DNA from: Lawsonella clevelandensis
Lineage (GTDB): Bacteria > Actinomycetota > Actinomycetes > Mycobacteriales > Mycobacteriaceae
Direction: 5' to 3'
DNA: 64,000 nucleotides
Assembly: GCF_001293125.1 (NCBI RefSeq)
Contig: NZ_CP009312.1
Span: forward strand, 124,001 to 188,000
Shown here in pieces: positions 34,880 through 44,447 of the stretch; positions within the stretch are counted from its first letter, which is position 1, and the number at the start of each line of letters is the position of its first letter. The notes under the pieces were generated by a model. It made no database searches. It had not been told where the DNA came from and worked only from the letters and a program-made list of their open reading frames with translations. Both the position numbers and the translations under genes were made by a program.

Positions 34880-35569
34880 ATGAAAGAGCTTGTCGATACT
34901 ACCCAGATGTATCTGCGGACCATCCTCGAACTCGAAGAAGAGGGTATTAGGCCTCTCCGCGCCCGCATTGCGGAACGTCTCGAGCAATCTGGTCCCACAG
35001 TCAGCCAGACCGTGGCGCGTATGGAACGCGATGGACTTCTGACAGTTGAGGCGAGCCGAGAACTGCATCTCACCCCTAAAGGTCGCGAGATCGCGGTAGC
35101 AGTCATGCGAAAGCATCGCCTCGCCGAGCGACTGCTCGTCGATATCATTGGCATGGATGTAGCAGAGATCCACGACGAGGCATGCCGCTGGGAACATGTA
35201 ATTAGTGAAAATGTCGAACGCCATCTTGTAAAGGTGCTAGACCACCCGCACCACTCCCCCTATGGGAATCCGATTCCTGGTCTTGACCGAATCTCCGCTG
35301 ATGCGCCCGTGTCAGAAGACTACCCCCGTCTCACTGAGCTTGATCTCAGTGACGAACCACTCATTGTCACGCTGCGCCAAGTAGGCGAAATCGCCCAGAC
35401 CGATCAGTACCTTGTCGATAGTCTGATCGCCAATGCGATTGGCCCCGGAGCCCGCATCAGTGTCAAAGAGAAAGATGGTGTCATTCGACTGTGCTCATTG
35501 GGCGGAGAGTGGATTACCATTCCTAATGACATGGCACACGCCTTTTATATTGAGCCTGTGAAGAGGTAA
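34880..35569 (+). CDS. ideR: Iron-dependent transcriptional repressor IdeR (DtxR family)
   Basis: 229 residues: an N-terminal winged helix-turn-helix (about 1-70), a dimerisation domain and a C-terminal SH3-like domain (about 145-225). All the metal ligands of IdeR/DtxR are at their standard numbers: Met10, His79, Glu83, His98, Cys102, Glu105, His106. With Fe2+ it represses iron uptake genes by binding 19-bp iron boxes; one such box is visible at 22496-22514. ATG 34880 with AAAGGAAAAGGA upstream. galE follows after three bases. Confidence 0.97.
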   Translation: MKELVDTTQMYLRTILELEEEGIRPLRARIAERLEQSGPTVSQTVARMERDGLLTVEASRELHLTPKGREIAVAVMRKHRLAERLLVDIIGMDVAEIHDEACRWEHVISENVERHLVKVLDHPHHSPYGNPIPGLDRISADAPVSEDYPRLTELDLSDEPLIVTLRQVGEIAQTDQYLVDSLIANAIGPGARISVKEKDGVIRLCSLGGEWITIPNDMAHAFYIEPVKR

Positions 35570-35572
35570 TAC

Positions 35573-36562
35573 ATGAAACTCCTGGTTACCGGCGGCGCCG
35601 GATACGTTGGTAGCTGCGTTGCTACCGTTCTGGTGGAACGTGGTCACGACGTCACTATTGTCGACAACTTGTCGACCGGTACCAGGGAAGCAGTACCTGC
35701 GGGAACTCGCTTCCTTGAAGGCGACATCAAGGATGTTGCACACGAGGTGCTATCTGCGGAGTCGTACGACGGTGTTTTGCATTTCGCTGCTCGCTCTCTG
35801 GTCGGGGAATCTTGTGAAGTACCGGACCAGTACTGGCAAGGCAACGTTGTTACCACCCTGGCCCTCCTCGACGCTATCCGTGACAACGGCGTTCCTCGGT
35901 TGGTTTTTTCCTCGACCGCAGCTACCTACGGCGAGCCTGATGAGGTTCCCATTACCGAAGACATGCCTACCCACCCCACGAATCCATATGGGGCCACCAA
36001 GCTTTCCATGGATATGGCGATTACCTCCTACTGCAACGCCTATGGTCTGACTGCCACCTCGCTACGCTACTTCAACGTGGCAGGTGCCTACCTTGGAGCT
36101 GGTGAGAATCGGAAGGTCGAGACCCATATCGTTCCTCTCGTACTTGAAGTCGCCATGGGCTACCGCGAGAAGATTTACATATTCGGCGATGACTGGCCTA
36201 CCTCCGACGGCACCTGTATCAGGGACTACATCCACGTCTTGGACCTGGCAGATGCACATATTCTTGCACTGGAGAAGTCTCCAGAAGGCCGTCATTCGAT
36301 CTTCAACCTTGGATCGGGTGAAGGCTTCTCCGTCAAGGAAGTCGTCGAGGCCTGCCGGCAGGTCACTGGGCACCCAATTCCTGCCGAGGTAGCGGAACGC
36401 CGTGCGGGCGACCCTGCAGTCCTGGTTGCTTCCTCCGAAAAGGCTAAGCAGGAACTGGGCTGGAATCCGCAGCACACTGATATCACCGAAATCGTCAGCG
36501 ACGCATGGGAGTTTACTCGTCAGCTTGGTGACCGCGCTTTCGCAGCGCACAAGGCTCGCTAG
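35573..36562 (+). CDS. galE: UDP-glucose 4-epimerase
   Basis: 329-residue extended SDR: NAD site [20 protein letters not shown] (G-x-x-G-x-x-G), SSTAATYG, and the catalytic YGATK (Tyr-x3-Lys). Converts UDP-glucose to UDP-galactose, the galactofuranose source for the arabinogalactan cell wall. It is three bases after ideR, an arrangement also known from corynebacterial dtxR-galE. Its TAG stop shares a CTAG tetranucleotide with the stop of the convergent DUF4192 gene. Confidence 0.93.
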   Translation: MKLLVTGGAGYVGSCVATVLVERGHDVTIVDNLSTGTREAVPAGTRFLEGDIKDVAHEVLSAESYDGVLHFAARSLVGESCEVPDQYWQGNVVTTLALLDAIRDNGVPRLVFSSTAATYGEPDEVPITEDMPTHPTNPYGATKLSMDMAITSYCNAYGLTATSLRYFNVAGAYLGAGENRKVETHIVPLVLEVAMGYREKIYIFGDDWPTSDGTCIRDYIHVLDLADAHILALEKSPEGRHSIFNLGSGEGFSVKEVVEACRQVTGHPIPAEVAERRAGDPAVLVASSEKAKQELGWNPQHTDITEIVSDAWEFTRQLGDRAFAAHKAR

Positions 36563-37680
36563 GCGCCTTCCTCCCAGAGGGATTCGGCAATTTCGTCGAC
36601 AACTTTTCGTAGTGCCTTGGGCTCAATGCACATGGCCAGCAGCTGCTGCAATGACCGAATTTCAACACACTGTGGGTCGATGGTTGCTGCTTGGTCAAGC
36701 ATAGTGTGTGCCCGAAAGCCGTCGCCATGGATGTAGTACCAAAATGCCAGTGTCAAGAGCAGGTAGGACCGCATAGCGAGATCGACGCTGGGGATAAGCT
36801 CCCACATCCACTCTGCCCACTGATCCGCATCACGGTCGGCCAGCAGTGCGATGAGACCATCAGCTCCTTGGCAAGACTCTATACTACGGAGAAAAAACTG
36901 GCGCATGACGACTGCGGATGGGGCCTGTACGGAATGTGTAGGGGTTGTCTGCAGAATCTGACGCAATTCTTTTCCCGAGGGGACGGAACGAAGGGCCAGG
37001 CTTTCCGCCCGTACTTCCCATTCAGCGAGATGGGAGAGATCCGTAGTTCGCGCAGCGACCCACTCTTGTGTCTCTTCACGGGACATCAGCGATGGTAGTC
37101 CCGCGGAAGAATGCTTCTTCTGGCGTTCAGGAGAAGTAGTTGAATCCGGTCCCGATTTGATGCTGTTGACTGCTGTTGATGCCCCACCAGTGGTCATTTC
37201 TCGCTGTTGCTGTGGCAGCACTGCCGCACCGATGCAGCCGGTAGAAACTGTTTCGATGGGGATGACAGTTGGAATTGGACCCTTATCTCCTGTGTAGAGA
37301 GAGACCCAGTATCCCCCCGGATGACAATGGCGGGCCATATAGAAATCCTTAATGATGAACCCAACAGAATAGGCTACCTCTTCACAGACTTCATCTATAG
37401 CATCTGCTTGGGCGGCCCCCTGCGCTGTCCAGTCTGAGCTAACTAGGATGATGACAAGCTCTCCGAATTCTCGGTCGGCAAGACGCCGCAGTGCGGCTGT
37501 TACTGTCCGTCGTGTCTCCGTTGTCTTACCCGGTTTCGGAATGTCGACACGCAGAAGCGGTCCGAGCGCATGAGTGACGCCGGAAGTGGTCATAACGACA
37601 AGTGAGTCACAGACATCGAATCCGAAGAAGTGCGGTAGCTGCGCGATGAGGTGCCCAGGTGAAGAAATGGTGTAATGCAT
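36559..37680 (-). CDS. DUF4192 family protein
   Basis: 373 residues. The N-terminal block [22 protein letters not shown] (here abbreviated) and the later [20 protein letters not shown], with a TPR-like C-terminus, identify actinobacterial DUF4192. Function unknown. The middle (about 170-205) is a poorly conserved Ser/Thr-rich linker. ATG at 37680. It converges on galE, sharing the palindromic CTAG as stop codons of both genes. Confidence 0.87.
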   Translation of the reverse strand: MHYTISSPGHLIAQLPHFFGFDVCDSLVVMTTSGVTHALGPLLRVDIPKPGKTTETRRTVTAALRRLADREFGELVIILVSSDWTAQGAAQADAIDEVCEEVAYSVGFIIKDFYMARHCHPGGYWVSLYTGDKGPIPTVIPIETVSTGCIGAAVLPQQQREMTTGGASTAVNSIKSGPDSTTSPERQKKHSSAGLPSLMSREETQEWVAARTTDLSHLAEWEVRAESLALRSVPSGKELRQILQTTPTHSVQAPSAVVMRQFFLRSIESCQGADGLIALLADRDADQWAEWMWELIPSVDLAMRSYLLLTLAFWYYIHGDGFRAHTMLDQAATIDPQCVEIRSLQQLLAMCIEPKALRKVVDEIAESLWEEGA

Positions 37681-37773
37681 ACTGACACTGTCGCAAAGGC
37701 GAGGTACGTAAAGCCGTCAGCTCCTAGCGTCATCACGGACTAGTCCACAGTCACGAAAAGGTGTGGACAATAC

Positions 37774-37808
37774 AAAATCCGTTGCTCGCTGGGCAAGCAA
37801 CGGATTTT
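37774..37808 (-). terminator. Terminator of the lipoprotein gene
   Basis: Perfect 13-bp stem (37774-37786 with 37796-37808), 9-base loop. Read leftward it ends in GGATTTTG, 20 bases after the lipoprotein stop. Confidence 0.82.
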
Positions 37809-37828
37809 AGAGGGCTCTGCGGTGCAGG

Positions 37829-38812
37829 TTATTCGTCTGTTGAGTGATGTTTTGAGGGCCTGGCAGTAGTCGTTCGGGGAGACTGAGTCGATCTCGGCTT
37901 CTGGGTGGTAGGGGAACTACTATTGCTAGCGGATTTTTTGGCGTCTCTTTGGGTTGCTTCAGTGGCTTTCCGCTCGACTTCCGTACTTTTCTTTACGGCC
38001 TGTTGCAGGACGTCATCTACTTCTCCACGATTAACGGGACCACCAAAATTCATTCCCATTACCTCGACAACAACCTCCCCCATGGGGATTGCATAGAGAA
38101 GCTGTTCTTGCGTCGTACTACCGCGCAGATTCGTGGTCTTTGTCGTAATCAGATAGCCCACTGCCTGCGAGCCAGCAATTTCTGGCGCTTCTGTTTTCTC
38201 AACATAGACTGTCGAGGTCACCCCGTTTTCCTGCGAGAGGAATGTTGGGCATTGGTCGTTTTTGTCGGCCCATGCAGATACCGCAGTAGTGGGATCAGAG
38301 TTATTAATTACGACGAGCGTCAGCGAATGATTCTGCTTTGACGCCATTTGCATAGCAATCTGGTCATTTGCGGACCCAATGCGCCCCGCCGCCCCATTAC
38401 ACGAATTAGGGAAGTTCTCGACGCTAACACCAGCCCTGCCAACATCCTGGATTGCTTTACCGCGTTCTGACAGACTCAGTGTGCGCGCCGAATATCCACC
38501 GGGAAACTCAGTTCCACCGAGCAGGTAGTTTGCAGGATCGCGTAGAAACTCGGCCCAATCAACCCGGGGTTTCTTATGCTCCGGCACTTTGACGCCGCTC
38601 TGCCGAGATCCATCCCGGCCATTTGTTCCAGTCCGACCAGAACGTGCCTGAGAGGGCTCCGCTGCACCGCCGGGACGTTCCGTCGTTGCCCCGCGTGCTG
38701 CAGGCTTCTCCGCCTGTGTGTCCTCTGATCCACATCCGGAAACGAGAGATAGCGACAGTACGGTTGAAAGAGCGAGAGCAGCACGGGTTACCCGTGTGTG
38801 CCGAATCTTCAT
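37829..38812 (-). CDS. Secreted lipoprotein of unknown function
   Basis: 327 residues. A lipoprotein signal peptide (MKIRHTRVTRAALALSTVLS then LSLVSGC) ends in a lipobox with Cys near residue 27. A Thr/Gly/Arg-rich linker (30-80) leads to a folded domain of about 170 residues with cysteines in ENFPNSCNGAAG and KNDQCPTFLSQ, probably a disulphide. The C-terminus is a low-complexity Ser/Thr/Pro/Lys tail that may run through the wall. It resembles mycobacterial DUF3558/DUF5642-type or PknH-sensor-like lipoproteins, but I cannot assign a family with confidence. ATG 38812 has AGGA upstream; a further ATG at 38848 lies before it in frame. Confidence 0.82.
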   Translation of the reverse strand: MKIRHTRVTRAALALSTVLSLSLVSGCGSEDTQAEKPAARGATTERPGGAAEPSQARSGRTGTNGRDGSRQSGVKVPEHKKPRVDWAEFLRDPANYLLGGTEFPGGYSARTLSLSERGKAIQDVGRAGVSVENFPNSCNGAAGRIGSANDQIAMQMASKQNHSLTLVVINNSDPTTAVSAWADKNDQCPTFLSQENGVTSTVYVEKTEAPEIAGSQAVGYLITTKTTNLRGSTTQEQLLYAIPMGEVVVEVMGMNFGGPVNRGEVDDVLQQAVKKSTEVERKATEATQRDAKKSASNSSSPTTQKPRSTQSPRTTTARPSKHHSTDE

Positions 38813-39045
38813 GATTCCTAATTTACCTGAGAGGTGCTCCTTATGCACGGGTTAGCTGCGGATTGGGAATGTCGACGGAGCGGCGTATGTTGACAAGAGT
38901 GTGTCCCCACCGGGATTCCAAACAAGTATGCTCGTAAGAAAGAGCGCTTCTTGAGACAGCTTCCCAGCAGCGTACTGCAGATTGCTGTGCGCTGCGCGAG
39001 TCTCGTCACTGGGACCCGCTACTCGACTAGGAAGGAGGAGACGAT

Positions 39046-39996
39046 ATGCCCGATTCTCTTCATCGACCGCAGTTCCCACGTCCGACACTTCCCGATGGTG
39101 TCGATAGCGTCCCGTTTGTACACGGACTTACTGGTTTTGTCGATGCCGGCAATACCGTATTTATCACCACTCAGCATCTGCTAGGTTCGCTTGAGAAGGA
39201 GCTGGTGGCGAACTTCACTGCTGATGCTGTTATCGAATACACCAATCGGCGCCCGGCAATGCTCATGCGTGACGGAAAACTGGAAGCTTTCCATCCCCAC
39301 GACATCAAATTGTGGCTCCTCTACGACAACAACGGCCATCCCTTTTTCCTCCTGGAAGGCACCGAACCGGACTTGCACTGGGGACAGCTTTCTCGTGAGA
39401 TTCTCGGTTTACTGGCGTCTTATGGAGTGAAAGAAACTGTCGGAATCTTTGCCGCCACAATGGGCGTTCCGCACACTCGCCATGTCCCCTGTTTGCACCA
39501 TGGCTCACAACACTTCGAGGGAGAGGGAATCACGAATTGGGAAGGCTCTATGCGTTTCCCCGCTAGCTTTGATGCCTACCTCGATTATATCTTGCAAGAG
39601 GAACACTTCCGTATGGATGGCTTCACCGCACAGGTTCCTAACTACCTTGCTCAGTCGCACTATTCCCCTGCAGCTGTCCAGCTTCTGCATGCTCTTCAGT
39701 CTTTCTGCCAGCTTACCATTCCCACTGGGGCTATCGAGAAGGACGCCGACGACCTTCTTACAGAAGTCAATGAGCAGATAGACGATAACCCAGAACTGGT
39801 CACTGTCGTCCGCACGATGGAACAAACCTATGACTCTTTCAAAGAGGAGCATGAGCGGAAAAAGACGGAGGAGGCGGACCTCAAGGTGTTCGCCGAAGAC
39901 CTTATGAACTCCGAAAAGTTGGGCGCAGAGCTGGAGAAGTTCCTTTCCCAAGTTGATACCCGGCAGGATCCACCTGCGGAAGAAGGCGACGCATAG
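39046..39996 (+). CDS. PAC2-family protein (Rv2714 type)
   Basis: 316 residues matching the PAC2 (proteasome assembly chaperone 2-like) family of actinobacteria: GLTGFVDAGNTVFITTQHLL, then LLEGTEPDLHWGQLSREILGL, TVGIFAATMGVPHTRH and VPNYLAQSHYSPAAVQLLHAL. The crystallised mycobacterial homologue is a trimeric protein of unknown function. A charged, probably helical C-terminal segment (about 255-310) follows. ATG 39046 has a strong AAGGAGGAG. Four bases separate it from the helicase gene, so the two likely form an operon. Confidence 0.88.
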   Translation: MPDSLHRPQFPRPTLPDGVDSVPFVHGLTGFVDAGNTVFITTQHLLGSLEKELVANFTADAVIEYTNRRPAMLMRDGKLEAFHPHDIKLWLLYDNNGHPFFLLEGTEPDLHWGQLSREILGLLASYGVKETVGIFAATMGVPHTRHVPCLHHGSQHFEGEGITNWEGSMRFPASFDAYLDYILQEEHFRMDGFTAQVPNYLAQSHYSPAAVQLLHALQSFCQLTIPTGAIEKDADDLLTEVNEQIDDNPELVTVVRTMEQTYDSFKEEHERKKTEEADLKVFAEDLMNSEKLGAELEKFLSQVDTRQDPPAEEGDA

Positions 39997-39999
39997 CCC

Positions 40000-42528
40000 G
40001 TGGATTCTTCGACCCCGACTCTGTCCAACTATCTTCCCGAACTTATAGATTGCCCTGTATCACTGCTGGATACGTCCGTCGTTGACTGTTTTGAACGCTA
40101 TCTTGCCGATTCTGGCATCGACCCCTACCCTGCTCAAGCTGAAGCTTTTCTCACCATCAGTGCTGGCGATCACCTTATCCTTTCGACCCCTACTGGATCG
40201 GGGAAGAGCCTAGTAGCCATCTTTGCTCACTGGTGGGCGATGACGCATGATCAGGTCAGCTTCTATACTGCACCGATTAAGGCGCTCGTCAATGAGAAAT
40301 TTTTCGCACTGTGCGAGGTCTTTGGATCCGAAAACGTTGGGATGATGACTGGAGACGCCACCGTCAATCCTTCCGCACCTATTGTGTGTGCAACTGCCGA
40401 GATCCTGGCGAATAAAGCCCTCCGCGAAGGCGAAAAGTGTGAGGCCGGGCTTGTAATCATGGACGAATTCCATTTTGTGGCAGACCCAGATCGCGGCTGG
40501 GCATGGCAAGTACCACTCATCGAACTCCCCCATACTCAATTTGTTTTGCTCTCTGCCACACTCGGTGACACGACACTGTGGAAAGACGGACTGTACGAGC
40601 GTTCAGGCCGGGTTGTCACGGAGGTTACTGGTGCGGAGAGACCAGTGCCCCTTACCTATCGGTACTCGCGCTCTCCACTCAATGAGTCTGTCCTGTCTCT
40701 TGTGAACGAGGGTTTAGGTTCCCTCTACATCGTGTTCTTTACCCAACGAGATGCGATCGGCTATGCCAACCAGCTGAAAGCTACTGCCCTTATCCCAAAG
40801 GAGCAACGTGCCCGCATTGCGGAAGCACTACGTGGGTTCCGATTCTCTACTAGTTTCGGAATTTCGCTGCGTACGCTGCTGCTGCACGGCGTGGGTGTCC
40901 ATCATGCGGGGATGCTCCCTAAGTATCGGCGGCTCGTCGAACGGCTTGCCCAACAAGGCCTGCTCACTGTCATTTGTGGAACAGATACATTGGGAGTGGG
41001 CATCAACGTGCCCATCCACACTGTTGTGTTCAGCGGTTTGGCCAAGTTTGATGGTCATCGTCAGCGCATTGTCAAAGTCCGCGAGTTTCAACAAATTTCC
41101 GGTCGGGCGGGACGGGCTGGGTTCGACACTGAAGGCCTCGTTATCGTACAGGCTCCGGTTGAAGAAATTGACGCGCTGCGAGCTACTCGGAAAGGCCAAA
41201 AGCCGAAAAAGAAGAAGAAAGAACCGGGCGTCGTTAGCTGGAATGAGACGACTTTCGAAAAACTCACCTCTTCCCCTGCAGAAACCTTGGTTCCTCGCAT
41301 GCAGATGACGGCGAGTATGCTACTTCAACTCATTGAGCGGCCGGGGAGTTTATTCTCAGCTGTCCGGCATCTCATCACACATAGTTATGTCAGCCGAGCA
41401 CAACAGCGGAAACTTGCTCTCGAGGCATTTGCTCTCTTCCGCGGTCTAGAAAAGTCTGGTGTGGTGACACACCAAGACGAGCCCTATGCGGATGGACGAT
41501 GGGTTCACATTCGTGGTGATCTCCCCCATGAATTGGCACTCAATCAGCCGCTATCCCCGTTTGCCTTAGCCTATCTGAGCATTCTCGATGCCGATGCAGC
41601 CGACTACCCGCTACAGGTACTCTCCATTGTCGAGGCAATTCTCGAAAGTCCCTATCCGGTTCTCTACGCACAACAAAAGAAGCTCCGTCATGCCCGTGCT
41701 CAGCTACTTAGAGAAGACGGAGTGAGCTACCAGGAAATGATGGCCGAGCTTGATGAGATAACCTGGCCACAGCCGCTTGCGGAAGAGCTTTCCATTGCGT
41801 TGGAGAACTACCGAGAGGAGCACCCCTGGGCGCAGCAATGGGATCTTAGCCCCAAATCAGTTGTCCGAGAGATGGTGGAGAATGGGATGACTTTTGGCGA
41901 TCTCATTGCCACGTACGGTATTTCCCATGCCGAGGGAACTGTTTTGAGGTACCTTACCGATTGCTATAACACACTCCGACGGTTGCTTCCGCACGATGCA
42001 CTCACCGACGAGCTGCGCGACATTCTCGACTGGCTACGGGCGCTCGTGGACCAAATTGACAATTCACTGCTCGCAGAATGGGAAGCTCTACAGGCCGGTC
42101 GAGTGCCCACCGAGGAAGAACGCAATGCTACCGCTCCCCCACCACTCCTCACCGAGAACCGCTACTTGTTCGAACGCCTCATCCGCACTGTTATGTTCCG
42201 ACATGTTTCTCTACTCGCTCTTGATGACACGAAAACTCTTACCCAACTCGATGAAAGGATCTCACTGGAGTATCCCGACTGGTACCAGGAAACGGAAGAC
42301 TACTGGGCCGAATACGACGACATCATGACCGATAGCGACGCCCGTAGTGCTCGTTTCATCACCATCACTCCTTCCCCAGATAGAGCAACATGGGACGTTC
42401 GCCAAACCATCTGCGATCCGGAAGGGGACCATTCGTGGGTCATCGATGCAGTCGTCGATAGCACTCTGTCCGATGAACACGGAGAAGTACACTTTCAGTC
42501 CCTCGAGATTAAGGATTTAACGCATTAA
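40000..42528 (+). CDS. Ski2-like DEAD/DEAH RNA helicase with DUF3516 C-terminus
   Basis: 842 residues: motif I LSTPTGSGKS (61-70), motif II MDEFH near 150 (a DExH form), motif III LLSATLG, and motif VI QISGRAGRAGFD near 365, followed by a basic insert KKKKKEPG and the DUF3516 domain to the end. This family is common in Mycobacteriales and related to Ski2/HelY RNA helicases, suggesting RNA processing or decay; no direct function is known. GTG start at 40000. The stop overlaps the next start (TAATG), so the acetyltransferase is cotranslated. Confidence 0.9.
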   Translation: MDSSTPTLSNYLPELIDCPVSLLDTSVVDCFERYLADSGIDPYPAQAEAFLTISAGDHLILSTPTGSGKSLVAIFAHWWAMTHDQVSFYTAPIKALVNEKFFALCEVFGSENVGMMTGDATVNPSAPIVCATAEILANKALREGEKCEAGLVIMDEFHFVADPDRGWAWQVPLIELPHTQFVLLSATLGDTTLWKDGLYERSGRVVTEVTGAERPVPLTYRYSRSPLNESVLSLVNEGLGSLYIVFFTQRDAIGYANQLKATALIPKEQRARIAEALRGFRFSTSFGISLRTLLLHGVGVHHAGMLPKYRRLVERLAQQGLLTVICGTDTLGVGINVPIHTVVFSGLAKFDGHRQRIVKVREFQQISGRAGRAGFDTEGLVIVQAPVEEIDALRATRKGQKPKKKKKEPGVVSWNETTFEKLTSSPAETLVPRMQMTASMLLQLIERPGSLFSAVRHLITHSYVSRAQQRKLALEAFALFRGLEKSGVVTHQDEPYADGRWVHIRGDLPHELALNQPLSPFALAYLSILDADAADYPLQVLSIVEAILESPYPVLYAQQKKLRHARAQLLREDGVSYQEMMAELDEITWPQPLAEELSIALENYREEHPWAQQWDLSPKSVVREMVENGMTFGDLIATYGISHAEGTVLRYLTDCYNTLRRLLPHDALTDELRDILDWLRALVDQIDNSLLAEWEALQAGRVPTEEERNATAPPPLLTENRYLFERLIRTVMFRHVSLLALDDTKTLTQLDERISLEYPDWYQETEDYWAEYDDIMTDSDARSARFITITPSPDRATWDVRQTICDPEGDHSWVIDAVVDSTLSDEHGEVHFQSLEIKDLTH

Positions 42529-43220
42529 TGAGTTCTCACATCACTCCAGTATTCCGCATTCGTCCAGCTCGTCATGAAGAGGTAGCGACCGCAGCAAACA
42601 TCATTGCCGACTCCTTTGGGCCGGTCGAGCCCTATCTCATCTGGCTGTTTCCACATTCTCAGGATCGGGCTAAAAGTGCTCTCCCGCTCATTCAACTTTG
42701 GGCTGAAGATGCATACGCAGCTGGCACTCTGATGGTGGCGGTAACAGCTACAGAGGCCAGCTCCACGGATATGCATACGACCCCTGAGTGCGTTGCCGGC
42801 GCTGCCATTTGGGAGGTGGAGGGCGCACCTGCGGGGAAGCATGCATCCGCAGGTGGAGCGTTCCTCACACAATGCCGTCACTTCGGCAGGATGGTCACAA
42901 AGTCTGTTGTGACGCTACCAATCATGTGGCGTACATTGGGAAAACACTTTTGGCGCTACTACTTTGAAGCTTTTCTTTCAAAAAATGCACGCGGGTTTGA
43001 GGAACAATGTTACCTCTCCAGCCTGGCGGTAGCACCAGCTTTCCGCGGCTTCGGTGTCGCCGCACAGCTCCTCCACCAACCTCCCCGAAAGGACCTTCTG
43101 CTGACGCTGGAATGCAGGGAAGAGTTGGTAGGGTTCTACCTGCACAACGGTTTTATCCGAGGACGATGCTACTGCTTGCCACGAACCACCACAATGGTGT
43201 CTTTCAGCCGCTTTTCTTAA
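42528..43220 (+). CDS. GNAT-family acetyltransferase
   Basis: 230 residues. The GNAT acetyl-CoA region is seen as CYLSSLAVAPAFRGFGVAAQLLHQ near 165-190 and EELVGFYLHNGF near the end; the N-terminus FRIRPARHEEVATAANII is typical. A long insert rich in Trp/Phe/His sits in the middle. The acceptor is unknown. Its ATG overlaps the helicase stop. No terminator is seen before the downstream gene, but 195 bases separate them. Confidence 0.85.
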   Translation: MSSHITPVFRIRPARHEEVATAANIIADSFGPVEPYLIWLFPHSQDRAKSALPLIQLWAEDAYAAGTLMVAVTATEASSTDMHTTPECVAGAAIWEVEGAPAGKHASAGGAFLTQCRHFGRMVTKSVVTLPIMWRTLGKHFWRYYFEAFLSKNARGFEEQCYLSSLAVAPAFRGFGVAAQLLHQPPRKDLLLTLECREELVGFYLHNGFIRGRCYCLPRTTTMVSFSRFS

Positions 43221-43415
43221 TCGTTTCTACGGGGCTATTTAGTTGGCGTGTAAAACTCTGCAGGTTGTTTCGCAAGTGTGCGCTAAGTCATGTCTGGGGG
43301 TTTCATCCTACACGCCTTTCGCTCGTTACAATCGTTTCCAGAAGGAGAAAACTCCTCTCTACTTCGCGCATTTAGTGGAAAACGGTAACGATAATCACTG
43401 TCGAAAGGGCTCAGT

Positions 43416-44345
43416 ATGGGACACGTACCAATGCAGGTGATCAAGGACGTTCTGCCCCTGGTAAAGAATGGTGGACCCACCATGATTAAGAACGTCGTGA
43501 AGAACCTCATGAAGAAAGTAACGATGAATGACGGCACTGCCATTGCCGGACACGTCGTCCTTATTACTGGCGGATCTAACGGTGTTGGTCGTTTAATGGC
43601 GGAAGAGTGCGCTCGTCGTGGTGCAAAGGCCGTCATTATTTGGGGCTTTACCCAGCACCGTATTGATGACACTGTTGCCCGTCTGCAGCAGATGCGGTGC
43701 ACTGCTAAAGGCTACCAAGTGGACGTTTCTAACCGTGAGGCCGTGAAGGCTGCGGCAAAGCAAGTGCTCGATGAATTCGGCCAGGTCGATATTCTCGTAC
43801 ACTCCGCTGGTGTGGTATCCGGTGCTCCTCTGCTTGAACTCTCCGACGAAGCGATTGACCGTACTCTCGGCATCAATCTCAACGGCCTGTTCTACGTCAC
43901 CCGCGAGTTCCTTCCCGGTATGGTTGCCCGCGACCACGGCCATATCATTACGCTGAGCTCTGCCGCAGGAACTATCGGACCTGCTCTGATGACTGATTAT
44001 GCAGCATCCAAGTGGGGTGCACGAGGTTTCATGGAGTCACTCCGCAATGAATTGGCGAAAAACAAGTCCGCCGTGAAGACCCTCACTGTCTGCCCCTACT
44101 ACATCTCCACCGGCATGTTCGATGGTGTGAAGACACGTATCCCGCTGCTGCTGCCCATTCTCAAGCCGCAAGAGGTATCCGACAAGATCATTGCCTGCAT
44201 TGAGTCTGGACAGCAGGAAGTCTTTATGCCGCCGCTGGTGAAGTACACCTCGCTGATGCGTGTTCTTCCTACACATTGGTTTGACGCTATGGCAAACTTC
44301 CTTGGCATTAATGACGGCATGAATGAGTTCACTGGCCGCAAATAG
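43416..44345 (+). CDS. Short-chain dehydrogenase/reductase
   Basis: 309 residues. Cofactor loop VVLITGGSNGVGRLMAEECA, then LVHSAGV, ITLSSAAGTIG (catalytic Ser) and DYAASKWGARGF (Tyr-x3-Lys). The layout with PYYISTGMFDGVKTR and the C-terminal hydrophobic segment resembles the RDH10/17beta-HSD11-like class, which act on lipophilic alcohols or ketones, so a lipid substrate is plausible. The first 40 residues are amphipathic and basic and may aid membrane association. ATG 43416 has GAAAGGG upstream. It ends at a very strong terminator. Confidence 0.9.
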   Translation: MGHVPMQVIKDVLPLVKNGGPTMIKNVVKNLMKKVTMNDGTAIAGHVVLITGGSNGVGRLMAEECARRGAKAVIIWGFTQHRIDDTVARLQQMRCTAKGYQVDVSNREAVKAAAKQVLDEFGQVDILVHSAGVVSGAPLLELSDEAIDRTLGINLNGLFYVTREFLPGMVARDHGHIITLSSAAGTIGPALMTDYAASKWGARGFMESLRNELAKNKSAVKTLTVCPYYISTGMFDGVKTRIPLLLPILKPQEVSDKIIACIESGQQEVFMPPLVKYTSLMRVLPTHWFDAMANFLGINDGMNEFTGRK

Positions 44346-44375
44346 TTAGCTGAGCTCTTTCCTCACCTAACAGAT

Positions 44376-44411
44376 ATGGGGTGGGCGGATCAGATGATCC
44401 GCCCACCCCAT
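44376..44411. terminator. Terminator between the SDR gene and oxyR
   Basis: Perfect 16-bp stem (44376-44391 with 44396-44411), AGAT loop, between two convergent genes. Followed by CTTTC on the plus strand. Confidence 0.85.
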
Positions 44412-44447
44412 CTTTCATGGCATTGTGTCAATCAATGGCCTAGAGAT

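Noticed and set aside
36559-36562. CTAG shared by galE and the DUF4192 gene as a possible frameshift or error
   Set aside because: CTAG is its own reverse complement, so both convergent genes simply end on the same TAG; both proteins have complete domains.
43327-43400. AGAAGGAGAAAA ribosome-binding-like sequence before the SDR gene as evidence of a small gene
   Set aside because: No start codon with a coding frame of useful length follows it.
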